From an uncultured Clostridium sp. (lineage in GTDB: Bacteria; Bacillota; Clostridia; Lachnospirales; Lachnospiraceae), in contig USBM01000028.1 of the NCBI GenBank assembly GCA_900552885.1, positions 1 through 14,408 on the forward strand: a stretch of 14,408 bases of DNA, in the 5' to 3' direction. Made by a program: the position numbers and the translations under genes. The notes below the pieces were generated by a model that made no database searches, was not told the DNA's origin, and saw only the letters and a program-made list of their open reading frames with translations. Shown here one piece after another: positions 1 through 6,602 of this stretch (positions within the stretch are counted from its first letter, which is position 1; every line of letters begins with the position of its first letter).

Positions 1-119
1 CAGCTGCGTACGAGTCGTAGCGCGAGCGTTCCTGCGTTGATATTGTTATATCCCGACAACTGATTGAAAACCTATAATATTTCGTACGTCCGTCACACTT
101 ACGCTGTGCAAGGGTGATA
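1..119. other. Unassigned flank downstream of the SGNH hydrolase gene
   Basis: No gene can be supported here. The first 60 bases are somewhat richer in CG dinucleotides than the rest of the window. The forward frame starting at base 1 is open to a stop at 61-63, so a gene end entering from the left is possible but unproven. On the minus strand, downstream of the hydrolase stop, there is only a weak hairpin (CACA/TGTG around 103-116) and no U-rich tail, so I do not call a terminator. Confidence 0.3.
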
Positions 120-1172
120 TTACCACTCTTTGAGAAAGGTCTGGAGTTTCTTATAGGTGATAGTATATCCTGCCCTACTCCAATGGATGCCATCCCCGCC
201 GCTATAGGATGCCTTCAGAGAACCGGATTTGTCAGACAGGAACGATACCGTATCCAGATAGTGGATGTACTTTTTGGTTCCGGTATATTTCCGGAGTGCT
301 TTATTGAAGCGAACTATGGCAGTATTGTTCACTTCGGAGCTGTTGCGTGTCGGACTGACACCCATAACAATAATCTCCATGTGTGGATTTTTTTTATGAC
401 AGGCATTCAGTATCTTTTTGTAGGGATTCAGGATGTTGTCAATCTGTGTCTTGCCGGGATTGCCGCCTAAGCTGTTCATACCGAGCATAATGATCATTCG
501 GTCCGGGTTATATTGAAGGAGATTCTTCATATAGTCACTTGTATAGAAATTGTAGGTGTGAATACCGATTTTTGCAAAGTCACGATTGCATTTTCCTTTT
601 GTCACACCATATAGTTTAAATCCGGTCATGATGGAATCGCCTACATAGGCGATTTTTTTTGCTTTTTTGCGGACAGTTGCAGATACGATCTTGCTGTAAC
701 GGCTGTCGGAATATGTCCGGGGATCACCGGAAACAGCTTTCACTTTGTAATAATAGGTTGTGAACACTTTGCCGGTCTTATCCGTGTATCGTGGTTTTTT
801 TGTAGAGGCGATGCATTTGTAGTCGCCTTTTGCGGATGTTGCCCGGTAGATCTCGTATTTGGAAGCGAGAGCATTCTTAGTCCATGTTATATGTATTGCG
901 GAATTAGAGGTGGCGGTACACTTTCTGATCCGGACAACTGCCAAAGGCTGGGTGTCGGATTGTTCCGGTGCAGTGGTGTCTGATGATATTGTGGATGGTT
1001 CTCCGGCAGCAGGAGATGTTGCGATACCCATGCGGTTATCGGATGATTGCGGTTGGAATATAACAGTCTGTGTGGTATGTACAGGCATGGCATATGTGGT
1101 AACGTTCTGACAAAGAAGGTATGCACTGCCAAGAAAAGCATATGTAAGTAATCTGGTTCGAAACATTTTCAT
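120..1172 (-). CDS. Secreted SGNH/GDSL-type hydrolase with fibronectin-III-like domain
   Basis: This 350-residue protein is probably exported and acts as an esterase or lipase-like hydrolase at the cell surface; its substrate cannot be read. Residues 1-28 look like a signal peptide: a basic start, a hydrophobic core, and a possible cut after TTYA. Residues 30-75 are a low-complexity Ser/Thr/Pro linker. Residues about 77-168 resemble a fibronectin type III domain (SAIHITWTKN, YEIYRAT, YYYKVKAV). The SGNH domain follows, with the GDS nucleophile block (Ser180 in YVGDSIMTG), the GMN block (Asn233) and the catalytic pair DGIH (Asp327, His330). The start is fixed by AGAGG eight bases upstream of ATG. 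The gene has its own promoter and lies behind the terminator of the GntR gene, so it is probably not co-regulated with the PTS operon. Surface acetylxylan or peptidoglycan/glycan O-deacetylation is a common role of such proteins, but that is inference. Confidence 0.85.
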   Translation of the reverse strand: MKMFRTRLLTYAFLGSAYLLCQNVTTYAMPVHTTQTVIFQPQSSDNRMGIATSPAAGEPSTISSDTTAPEQSDTQPLAVVRIRKCTATSNSAIHITWTKNALASKYEIYRATSAKGDYKCIASTKKPRYTDKTGKVFTTYYYKVKAVSGDPRTYSDSRYSKIVSATVRKKAKKIAYVGDSIMTGFKLYGVTKGKCNRDFAKIGIHTYNFYTSDYMKNLLQYNPDRMIIMLGMNSLGGNPGKTQIDNILNPYKKILNACHKKNPHMEIIVMGVSPTRNSSEVNNTAIVRFNKALRKYTGTKKYIHYLDTVSFLSDKSGSLKASYSGGDGIHWSRAGYTITYKKLQTFLKEW

Positions 1173-1227
1173 AACATGATCCTCTTTTCTGCATTATTGG
1201 GGCAGACGATGATCGCCCCTGCATCAT

Positions 1228-1255
1228 ATTATAAAACTTATAAAATGCACGTCAA
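1228..1255 (-). promoter_or_regulatory. Promoter of the SGNH hydrolase gene
   Basis: Read on the minus strand, TTGACG (1255-1250) is followed after 16 bases by a perfect TATAAT (1233-1228). The leader then carries a GGGGC/GCCCC hairpin (1199-1219) and the ribosome binding site. This close match to the sigma-A consensus makes the hydrolase a separate transcription unit. Confidence 0.75.
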
Positions 1256-1290
1256 TACGCATAGAACCGGAAACGTCAGCAAAATATTAC

Positions 1291-1323
1291 AAAAAAATAC
1301 CGGAATAGAGGATTATTCCGGTA
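1291..1323 (-). terminator. Intrinsic terminator overlapping the end of the GntR gene
   Basis: A perfect 10-base-pair stem (TACCGGAATA at 1298-1307 with TATTCCGGTA at 1314-1323) is followed on the minus strand by seven U residues (bases 1297-1291). One stem arm includes the last two codons and stop codon of the GntR gene (1313-1321), so the coding end and the terminator share bases. Confidence 0.85.
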
Positions 1324-2005
1324 AAGTAATACTGGTTATAAGATTCACGCGATTCCCTACGCATAAGGATAAGCTGATGCCGATCGTCTGGCTTCGATAG
1401 TGAACAAAATTACTGATCAGCAGGAGACTGTCTGCATTGGTGAGATGCAGTGGTTCCACCAGATTCTCTTCGTAAGGAAAGATGCGGATGGTCTGTGTGA
1501 TGGTCAGTTCGTCCGGGATATCGTTCATTTCAAACAGGTAAGGAAACAGGGAAGTAGATTCCGGCTGTTGGAACATATAGGTAAGACCGATCGGCCGGCC
1601 GGCCACAGATTCTAACACATAATTGGAAACCAGATCGGCAAAGGCAGACGGTAATGCGGAATTAGCGGCAATATTGCGTACCTGTTCCGGAATGAAGGAT
1701 ATCTTTTCAGTGGTATATCCTTCGTTAATCAGAGTGCAGTCCCTATAAGGAAAACAGTAGTATAGTAATTCACGGTCTGTCTTTGGCGGACAGAGGTAGT
1801 AACCACTTCCGGGATGCCGTTCAATGATCCCTTTACCGATCAGTACTTCTAATGCGTGGCGCAAAGTAACTCTTGTGACATTCAGCATGGTTGAAAAGTC
1901 GCGCTCCGAAGGAAGCTTGTCTCCCGGCTGCAGGTTGTGTTCATCTATATATTGTTTTACCTGTTCTTCTATATCAAGACTTAATAGATTATACATTTTT
2001 GGCAT
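1313..2005 (-). CDS. GntR-family (HutC/UTRA type) transcriptional regulator, distal copy
   Basis: This 230-residue DNA-binding repressor or activator has a winged helix at residues about 8-72 (PSERDFSTMLNVTRVTLRHA, then a GSGYYL wing). A UTRA-like effector domain follows (about 85-230), the layout of HutC-subfamily regulators that sense small sugar phosphates or amino-acid derivatives. The start is set by AGGAGG nine bases upstream of ATG. It lies 29 bases downstream of another GntR gene on the same strand, so the two are probably one mRNA ended by the 1291-1323 terminator. It is only distantly similar to that neighbour, so it is not a recent duplicate. Its target is probably the divergent PTS operon, from position. 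The UTRA domain is weakly conserved here and its ligand cannot be predicted. Confidence 0.88.
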   Translation of the reverse strand: MPKMYNLLSLDIEEQVKQYIDEHNLQPGDKLPSERDFSTMLNVTRVTLRHALEVLIGKGIIERHPGSGYYLCPPKTDRELLYYCFPYRDCTLINEGYTTEKISFIPEQVRNIAANSALPSAFADLVSNYVLESVAGRPIGLTYMFQQPESTSLFPYLFEMNDIPDELTITQTIRIFPYEENLVEPLHLTNADSLLLISNFVHYRSQTIGISLSLCVGNRVNLITSITLPE

Positions 2006-2034
2006 GTTGAAAAGCCTCCTTGTGGATAAATCAT

Positions 2035-2775
2035 TTAGAATAACTGGGATGACAAGTGGAATTCGCCGTTGCGGATAATGCCATCTGTGTAATATTTGGC
2101 AAAGGTGGGAACTACCATAACTTCGGTATGCTCTGCTACCAGCCCGTCCTTTGTGGATGAGATGATCTCGATCGAAACGATGGGGCTGCCTTCTTCTAAA
2201 CCAAGTAAGCGTGCAAAGGTATTATATGTTCTGGAAGAAGAAAATACATGCCGGATCGTATGGATATGTATCTTGTTGATCGAAAACATATCGTATAAGG
2301 AGTATACCTGAAAATCAATCTGCTCCTCATTCTGAATGCTTTCGTGCAGAATGGTTGTATTCTCTATGGAAATCGGTATGTTGTTGCCACTTCGTAAACG
2401 AACGATCTGGAACATCCCGGTATCGTCCGGTACGTGAAAAATATTGGAATACTTATGACCGGCAGCCCTTGTCTTAGTTGTAAGCACCTTGGAATTCGGA
2501 GTATAACCGGCCTGCCATAACAATTCACTCATTCCTTTGAAATGAATGGCGGAATCATCAATGTCAGTCTTGATCACATAGGTTCCTTTTCCCTGTACCC
2601 GTTTGAGAAGGCCTTCTTCGATCAAGAGATCAATTGCATTGCGTATGACATTACGGTTTACCTGTAATGTCTGTACCAGATCTCTTTCGGAAGGAATGGT
2701 AGTGCCGTAGGCGTATGTTTTATCTAATATATGTTCCCGGATGATCTGGGATACTTCTGTTGCATTGTCTGACAT
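2035..2775 (-). CDS. GntR-family (HutC/UTRA type) transcriptional regulator, proximal copy
   Basis: This 246-residue regulator has an N-terminal winged helix at about 5-70 (PSERDLVQTLQVNRNVIRNA, GLLKRVQGKGTYV) and a C-terminal UTRA ligand-binding domain (about 85-240; VRLRSGNNIPISIENTTI and LLGLEEGSPIVSIE are typical UTRA stretches). The reading frame is open much further upstream, to 3102, but that extension would run through the promoter region and into the divergent operon. The ATG at 2775 has AGGAGA six bases upstream and puts the helix-turn-helix at the normal distance from the start. It is divergent from the SIS/PTS operon, the standard arrangement for a local regulator. FrlR, the regulator of fructoselysine genes, belongs to this subfamily, which fits the neighbour but does not prove the ligand. 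Confidence 0.9.
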   Translation of the reverse strand: MSDNATEVSQIIREHILDKTYAYGTTIPSERDLVQTLQVNRNVIRNAIDLLIEEGLLKRVQGKGTYVIKTDIDDSAIHFKGMSELLWQAGYTPNSKVLTTKTRAAGHKYSNIFHVPDDTGMFQIVRLRSGNNIPISIENTTILHESIQNEEQIDFQVYSLYDMFSINKIHIHTIRHVFSSSRTYNTFARLLGLEEGSPIVSIEIISSTKDGLVAEHTEVMVVPTFAKYYTDGIIRNGEFHLSSQLF

Positions 2776-2795
2776 ATCGTTCTCCTGTTCCACAT

Positions 2796-2843
2796 TATCT
2801 ATCCTGTAAGCAATGTACTGCGTATTGCTGTATAAGATAGATA
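2796..2843. repeat. Imperfect inverted repeat in the leader of the proximal GntR gene
   Basis: Outer arms TATCTATC (2796-2803) and GATAGATA (2836-2843) and inner arms GCAAT (2810-2814) and ATTGC (2824-2828) form a 48-base bulged hairpin. It lies between the probable start of transcription and the ribosome binding site of the GntR gene. It could be an autoregulatory operator or an mRNA hairpin; the sequence does not decide. Confidence 0.5.
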
Positions 2844-2872
2844 GGCGCTGTGCTCTGCTAAATACTAGACAT

Positions 2873-2878
2873 ATTATA
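2873..2878 (-). promoter_or_regulatory. Probable -10 element for the GntR gene pair
   Basis: A perfect TATAAT on the minus strand lies about 100 bases upstream of the proximal GntR start. The matching -35 position (about TTTCTT) is poor, so this may be a weak or regulated promoter. The element sits about 40 bases beyond the first of the TGGT repeats, so binding there could affect both directions. Confidence 0.4.
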
Positions 2879-2916
2879 ACAGAATTTATTTGGAAAAGAA
2901 AGAGAAAAACATAAAT

Positions 2917-3018
2917 TGGTATATTAAAAATGCATCTGGTAAAACAATTGGTACATTTTAAATAAAAAGTGGTTGACACAAAGAATATAAGGTGGTATAT
3001 TATAAACACAAAGTGGTT
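2917..3018 (+). promoter_or_regulatory. Array of TGGT repeats, candidate GntR operator region
   Basis: TGGT occurs in the same orientation at 2917, 2937, 2949, 2970, 2993 and 3014. Four of the units extend to similar words: TTGGTATATTAAA, TTGGTACATTTTAAA, GGTGGTATATTATAAA and AAAGTGGTT (twice, 2966-2974 and 3010-3018). Steps between most units are 20-23 bases, about two turns of the helix, so the motif repeats on one face of the DNA. The word TTGGTATA resembles one half of operators known for HutC-type regulators such as NagR. The array covers the -35 and -10 of the PTS operon promoter, as expected for repression by either or both divergent GntR proteins. Confidence 0.55.
2973..3001 (+). promoter_or_regulatory. 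Promoter of the SIS/PTS operon
   Basis: TTGACA (2973-2978) and TATATT (2996-3001) are separated by exactly 17 bases, a near-consensus sigma-A promoter. Transcription should start near 3008, giving a leader of about 70 bases. Both hexamers overlap members of the TGGT repeat array, which suggests a strong promoter that is normally repressed. Confidence 0.8.
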
Positions 3019-3030
3019 ATGAACTTTTAT

Positions 3031-3042
3031 ATGTGCGCACAT
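3031..3042. promoter_or_regulatory. 12-base perfect palindrome in the operon leader
   Basis: ATGTGCGCACAT is perfectly self-complementary and lies 20-35 bases downstream of the likely transcription start. It differs in sequence from the TGGT repeats, so it may be the site of the second regulator or a roadblock operator. It does not fit the catabolite-response (cre) consensus. Confidence 0.4.
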
Positions 3043-3077
3043 CAGGATCAAATTTAATTTTAGGAGGATGATAAGAG

Positions 3078-4091
3078 ATGTATGGATTTGAGAATGAAAC
3101 ATATTTAAGTGTATTGAATGGAGCAGTTAACAATATTCCAAAGATTGCAGAGGTGGTTGACCAGGCGTATGCAAAGGGATATGACAATGTATTTTTAGTA
3201 GGAACCGGCGGAACTTATTCTATGGTAAGCCCTCTTGCTTATATGTTGAAGACCAATTCTACAGTGGAATGGTATTATGAGATCGCAGCCGAGTTAGTAG
3301 CTGCAAAGCCAAAGAAGTTATCCGATCGTTCGCTTCTTATTACAGCGTCTCTTTCCGGTACAACCAAGGAGACGATCGCAGCAGCAGAATATGCGAAGAG
3401 TGTAGGAGCACAGGTGATCTCCTTTGTAGGAGAAGAGGATTGTCCGCTTGGTGCAGCATCTACTTATGTGATCGCAAATGCAGCATCCAACGATAACCTG
3501 GTAGAAGATATGTATATTCACATGTTTGCGTTAGGTGCATTGATCATGAAGAAGAATGGAGAGTTCCCGGAGTGTGATCGTTTCTTAGAGACACTTAAGA
3601 AGATGCCGGAAGCATTATTGAAGGTACGTGAGCAGAATGATGAGAGAGCATTAGCATTTGCCGAGAAGCACAAGGATACGAAGTTCCATATGTGCATCGG
3701 AGCCGGTAATACATGGGGCGAGACATATTGTTTTGCTATGTGTGTATTAGAGGAGATGCAGTGGATCGCAACCAAGTCTATTCATGCTGCAGAGTTCTTC
3801 CATGGAACAATTGAGATGACAGAGAAGGATATGAGTTTCATGTTATTCAAGGGTGAAGATGAGACCCGCCCATTGGTTGACAGAGTAGAGGCATTTGTGA
3901 GAAGATATTCAGACGTAGTAGAAGTATGGGATACCAAAGATTACAAGTTAGAGGGCATCGATGAAGATATGAGAAAGTTTGTCGCACCTATGGTATTGGC
4001 AGCTCAGAATGAGAGAATCAGTGCTCATTTTGAACATGTCAGAAATCATAATCTGGATATCAGAAGATATTATAGAACAGTAGAATATTAG
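3078..4091 (+). CDS. SIS-domain sugar-amine 6-phosphate deglycase/isomerase (FrlB/FraB-like)
   Basis: This 337-residue cytoplasmic enzyme has two SIS (sugar isomerase) folds. The first is at about 25-160 with the phosphate-binding loop VGTGGTYSM (41-49) and the serine-rich SLSGTTKET (91-99). The second is at about 190-325 with GAGNTWGE (208-215). Glu226 and His242 are 16 residues apart, the same spacing as the catalytic Glu/His pair I recall for the FraB deglycase (E214/H230). Length matches FrlB-type deglycases (about 330-350), not the longer AgaS (about 385) or GlmS. AGGAGG ten bases upstream supports this start. As first gene of a mannose-family PTS operon, it probably cleaves the imported 6-phospho sugar-amine to glucose 6-phosphate and a free amine or amino acid. 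Alternatives are a sugar-phosphate isomerase or a glucosamine-6-phosphate deaminase-like enzyme. Confidence 0.82.
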   Translation: MYGFENETYLSVLNGAVNNIPKIAEVVDQAYAKGYDNVFLVGTGGTYSMVSPLAYMLKTNSTVEWYYEIAAELVAAKPKKLSDRSLLITASLSGTTKETIAAAEYAKSVGAQVISFVGEEDCPLGAASTYVIANAASNDNLVEDMYIHMFALGALIMKKNGEFPECDRFLETLKKMPEALLKVREQNDERALAFAEKHKDTKFHMCIGAGNTWGETYCFAMCVLEEMQWIATKSIHAAEFFHGTIEMTEKDMSFMLFKGEDETRPLVDRVEAFVRRYSDVVEVWDTKDYKLEGIDEDMRKFVAPMVLAAQNERISAHFEHVRNHNLDIRRYYRTVEY

Positions 4092-4112
4092 AATCAGATA
4101 GGAGAGATGGCG

Positions 4113-4538
4113 ATGAGAAGATTATTGATAGCAACGCATGGCAGATTTGCGGAAGGAATCAAAGAGACATTGAACTTTATATTGGGACAGACGCAGGCTG
4201 TCGATGTGATCTGTGCTTATGTAGAACCGGATTTTGATATGGACCGGGCTGCGAAAGAACAGATGGAAGCATTGTCAGAACAGGATGAGCTGATCGTAGC
4301 TGCAGACCTGTTTGGCGGAAGTGTTGCCAATAAGTTCTCAGAGTATATCTCAAACGGTAACGTATATGTAATTACAGGAATGAACCTTCCTTTGCTGATC
4401 GAACTGACCGGTTCGTTGGAGGATGACAGACCGACAGAAGAGATTATTGCAGAGGCAATTGAGTCGGCGAAGGAAGGTATTGTGAATGTGAACCAGGTGT
4501 TGGGAGAGGCATTGGATACAGAGGAGGATGATTTTTAA
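4113..4538 (+). CDS. PTS mannose-family transporter subunit IIA
   Basis: This cytoplasmic phosphocarrier of about 141 residues accepts phosphate from HPr and passes it to IIB. The phosphorylated histidine is in ATHGRFAEGI (His9 with the start chosen here); ADLFGGSVANK and ITGMNLPLLIEL are standard family blocks. An in-frame ATG at 4107 exists, but the GGAG (4101-4104) lies only two bases before it; the ATG at 4113 has normal spacing and a standard N-terminus. The gene follows the SIS gene by about 20 bases, and its stop codon TAA overlaps the ATG of IIB (TAATG), so translation is coupled. The C-terminus ends in an acidic tail. IIA is a separate protein here, not fused to IIB as in E. coli ManX. 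Confidence 0.93.
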   Translation: MRRLLIATHGRFAEGIKETLNFILGQTQAVDVICAYVEPDFDMDRAAKEQMEALSEQDELIVAADLFGGSVANKFSEYISNGNVYVITGMNLPLLIELTGSLEDDRPTEEIIAEAIESAKEGIVNVNQVLGEALDTEEDDF

Positions 4539-5008
4539 TGGTTAAATTAGTAAGAGTGGATGAAAGATTAGTACATGGTCAGGTTGCATTTGCATGGACC
4601 AATTCCTTAGCGGCAGATTGTATATTTGTAGTAAATGATGCCGTGTCAAAAGACAAGTTAAGAGCAACTTCTCTGAAATTAGCAGCTCCGGCAGGTGTGA
4701 AGTTTGTTGCCAAGTCAGTCGATGATGCGATTGCAGCATTGAAGTCCGGCAAGACAGATAAGTATAAGCTGTTCATTGTTGTGGATAACACGGCAGATGC
4801 ACTTCGCCTGGTCAAGGAGGTAGAAGCTGTAGATCACATTAATCTTGGCAATATGAAGGTGAAAGACGGAACGAAGACGTGGACGAATTCGATTGCCGTA
4901 ACAGATGCAGATATTTCCAATATTAAGGAGATGATCGCAGCGGGTGCTGAAGTTGAATGCCGACCGGTTCCAACAGAGAAGAAGATCATGGCAGAAAGCC
5001 TGATCTAG
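4538..5008 (+). CDS. PTS mannose/fructose/sorbose-family transporter subunit IIB
   Basis: This 156-residue cytoplasmic subunit transfers phosphate from IIA to the sugar during import. The diagnostic N-terminal block RVDERLVHGQV carries the phospho-histidine His13. Later stretches such as INLGNMKVKDGTK and the charged C-terminus fit the full family domain (about 155-165 residues), so it is complete. The ribosome binding site lies inside the end of the IIA gene (GAGGAGG, about eight bases before the start). It belongs to the mannose-class PTS, which imports hexoses, amino sugars and, in some enterobacteria and Firmicutes, Amadori compounds. Confidence 0.94.
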   Translation: MVKLVRVDERLVHGQVAFAWTNSLAADCIFVVNDAVSKDKLRATSLKLAAPAGVKFVAKSVDDAIAALKSGKTDKYKLFIVVDNTADALRLVKEVEAVDHINLGNMKVKDGTKTWTNSIAVTDADISNIKEMIAAGAEVECRPVPTEKKIMAESLI

Positions 5009-5024
5009 AGGAAGGAGATTATAT

Positions 5025-5777
5025 ATGGTAGTGAAAGCATTATTAGTGGCATTAGTGGCATTTTTAGCATCCATTGACGAGCAGACCTTTGGTGCCTGCA
5101 TGATGTCACGTCCATTATTTACAGGCCCGATCATTGGTTTGATCATGGGAGATATGACAACAGGAATTATTATGGGTGCATCGTTAGAGGCCATGTTTAT
5201 GGGTTCCATTATGGTAGGAAGTGCGGTTCCTCCGGAGGTATATGCATCAAGTGTACTTAGTATTGCGGTAGCAATTCAATCCGGAGCCGGTGTCGGAACT
5301 GCTGTTGCGTTAGCACTTCCGTTATCCGTTTTCTTACAGATGTGGAGAAACTTCTGTTATGCAATTCCGGGAAGCTGGGCAGGTAAGCAGATTGATAAGG
5401 CGGTAAATGAGAGAAACTTAAAGAAGGCGAATCTGTTACATTTAACAGTGGTACCATTGTCGATCGGTATTCCGTCAGCACTGCTTGTATTCGTTGCGGT
5501 GGCATTTGGTGCAGATACGATCAATAGTGTATTGAATCTGATTCCGGATGTAGTAATGGATGGTTTCAATGTAGCAGCGGGAGTTCTGTCCTGTGTAGGA
5601 CTTGCTCTGTTAATTAAGATGATGTCTAACAATAAGATCATGCCATTCTTATTCATTGGCTTTATTGCCGTTATGTACCTTGGAATGGATGTAATCGGAG
5701 TAGCGGTTGCCGGACTTTGTATGGCATTGATTGCAGTTAACAGCATGAAATTTGAAGAAGCAGAGGAGGATTTCTAA
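5025..5777 (+). CDS. PTS mannose-family transporter subunit IIC
   Basis: This 250-residue integral membrane protein forms half of the sugar channel with IID. Visible blocks are ASIDEQTFGACMMSRPLFTG near the N-terminus, the GLIMGDMTTGIIMGASLE segment and several further hydrophobic spans (about 25-65, 75-105, 140-165, 180-240), as in the sorbose/mannose IIC family. Start ATG has AAGGAG upstream after a 16-base gap from IIB. The stop codon overlaps the IID start (TAATG), the same coupling as IIA-IIB. The short acidic C-terminal tail (FEEAEEDF) is likely cytoplasmic. It should contain the substrate pocket, but specificity cannot be read from sequence. Confidence 0.93.
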   Translation: MVVKALLVALVAFLASIDEQTFGACMMSRPLFTGPIIGLIMGDMTTGIIMGASLEAMFMGSIMVGSAVPPEVYASSVLSIAVAIQSGAGVGTAVALALPLSVFLQMWRNFCYAIPGSWAGKQIDKAVNERNLKKANLLHLTVVPLSIGIPSALLVFVAVAFGADTINSVLNLIPDVVMDGFNVAAGVLSCVGLALLIKMMSNNKIMPFLFIGFIAVMYLGMDVIGVAVAGLCMALIAVNSMKFEEAEEDF

Positions 5778-6601
5778 TGGAGAAGAAAGAACAACAATCA
5801 ACAGAGATTATGACAGCCAAAGACTATCGGAGCATTTTCTGGAGATCCTTCACGATTCAAAGCTCCTGGTCATTTGACAAAATGATGGCATATGGATATA
5901 TGTATGCAATTGAGAAACCGCTTCGTAAGATATATCCGAATGATGATGATTTCTATGCAGCACTGAAACGGCATACCGAAACCTTTAATATTACACCACA
6001 TGTATCACCTTTTGTAATGTCATTAGGTGTTGCCATGGAAGAAGAAAATGCAAAGAATAAGGATTTTGATACAGAATCCATCAATAATGTTAAGGTAGGT
6101 CTGATGGGACCGTTGTCCGGAATTGGCGATTCTTTCTTCTGGGGAACATTCCGTGTCATTGCTGCAGGTATTGGTATCGGACTTGCAAAGCAGGGAAATA
6201 TATTGGGAGCAATTTTGTATTTTCTGATCTATACCTCTATTCATTTCCTGACCAAGATCCTTGCAGGAAAATATGGATATAAACTGGGTACCAAGTTCTT
6301 AGAGAATGCTTCCGAAAATCATATGATGGAGAAGTTATCTTATGGAGCATCCATACTTGGATTAACTGTAATTGGTGCCATGATCGGTACGATGGTCTCG
6401 CTACAGACAACATTATCCTTTACCCTGTCGGGGACAGAGACTACGTTGCAATCGATCTTTGATCAGATATTCCCGGGATTATTACCTCTTGGGGCAACCT
6501 TCTTATGCGTATGGCTGTATAAGAAGAATGTGAAGACAATATATATTATTCTTGGAATCTTTGTATTGAGTATTCTTGGATGTATGATAGGAATTTTCTA
6601 G
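5777..6601 (+). CDS. PTS mannose-family transporter subunit IID
   Basis: This 274-residue membrane partner of IIC has a large N-terminal cytoplasmic part and C-terminal membrane spans. Family signatures are MMAYGYMYAIEKPLRKIY (about 36-53), FNITPHVSPFVMSLGVAME and GLMGPLSGIGDSFFWGT. Hydrophobic segments follow at about 125-165, 185-215 and 230-274. Its length is typical and nothing is missing. The start overlaps the IIC stop. The HAD gene begins one base after its stop, showing a single transcript from 3078 to 7256. Confidence 0.94.
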   Translation: MEKKEQQSTEIMTAKDYRSIFWRSFTIQSSWSFDKMMAYGYMYAIEKPLRKIYPNDDDFYAALKRHTETFNITPHVSPFVMSLGVAMEEENAKNKDFDTESINNVKVGLMGPLSGIGDSFFWGTFRVIAAGIGIGLAKQGNILGAILYFLIYTSIHFLTKILAGKYGYKLGTKFLENASENHMMEKLSYGASILGLTVIGAMIGTMVSLQTTLSFTLSGTETTLQSIFDQIFPGLLPLGATFLCVWLYKKNVKTIYIILGIFVLSILGCMIGIF

Positions 6602-6602
6602 T

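Noticed and set aside
114..470. Forward 118-codon frame opposite the SGNH hydrolase
   Set aside because: It is antisense to a clear gene with catalytic motifs, has no ribosome binding site and no recognisable family features.
2776..3077. Catabolite-response (cre) site at the PTS promoter
   Set aside because: I looked for the TGNAANCGNTNNCA pattern and found none; the 12-base palindrome does not match it.
2776..3102. Long N-terminal extension of the proximal GntR frame
   Set aside because: It would add 109 residues without a regulator-like composition, lacks a ribosome binding site at its start and overlaps the promoter and start of the divergent operon. The ATG at 2775 has AGGAGA and a normal N-terminus.
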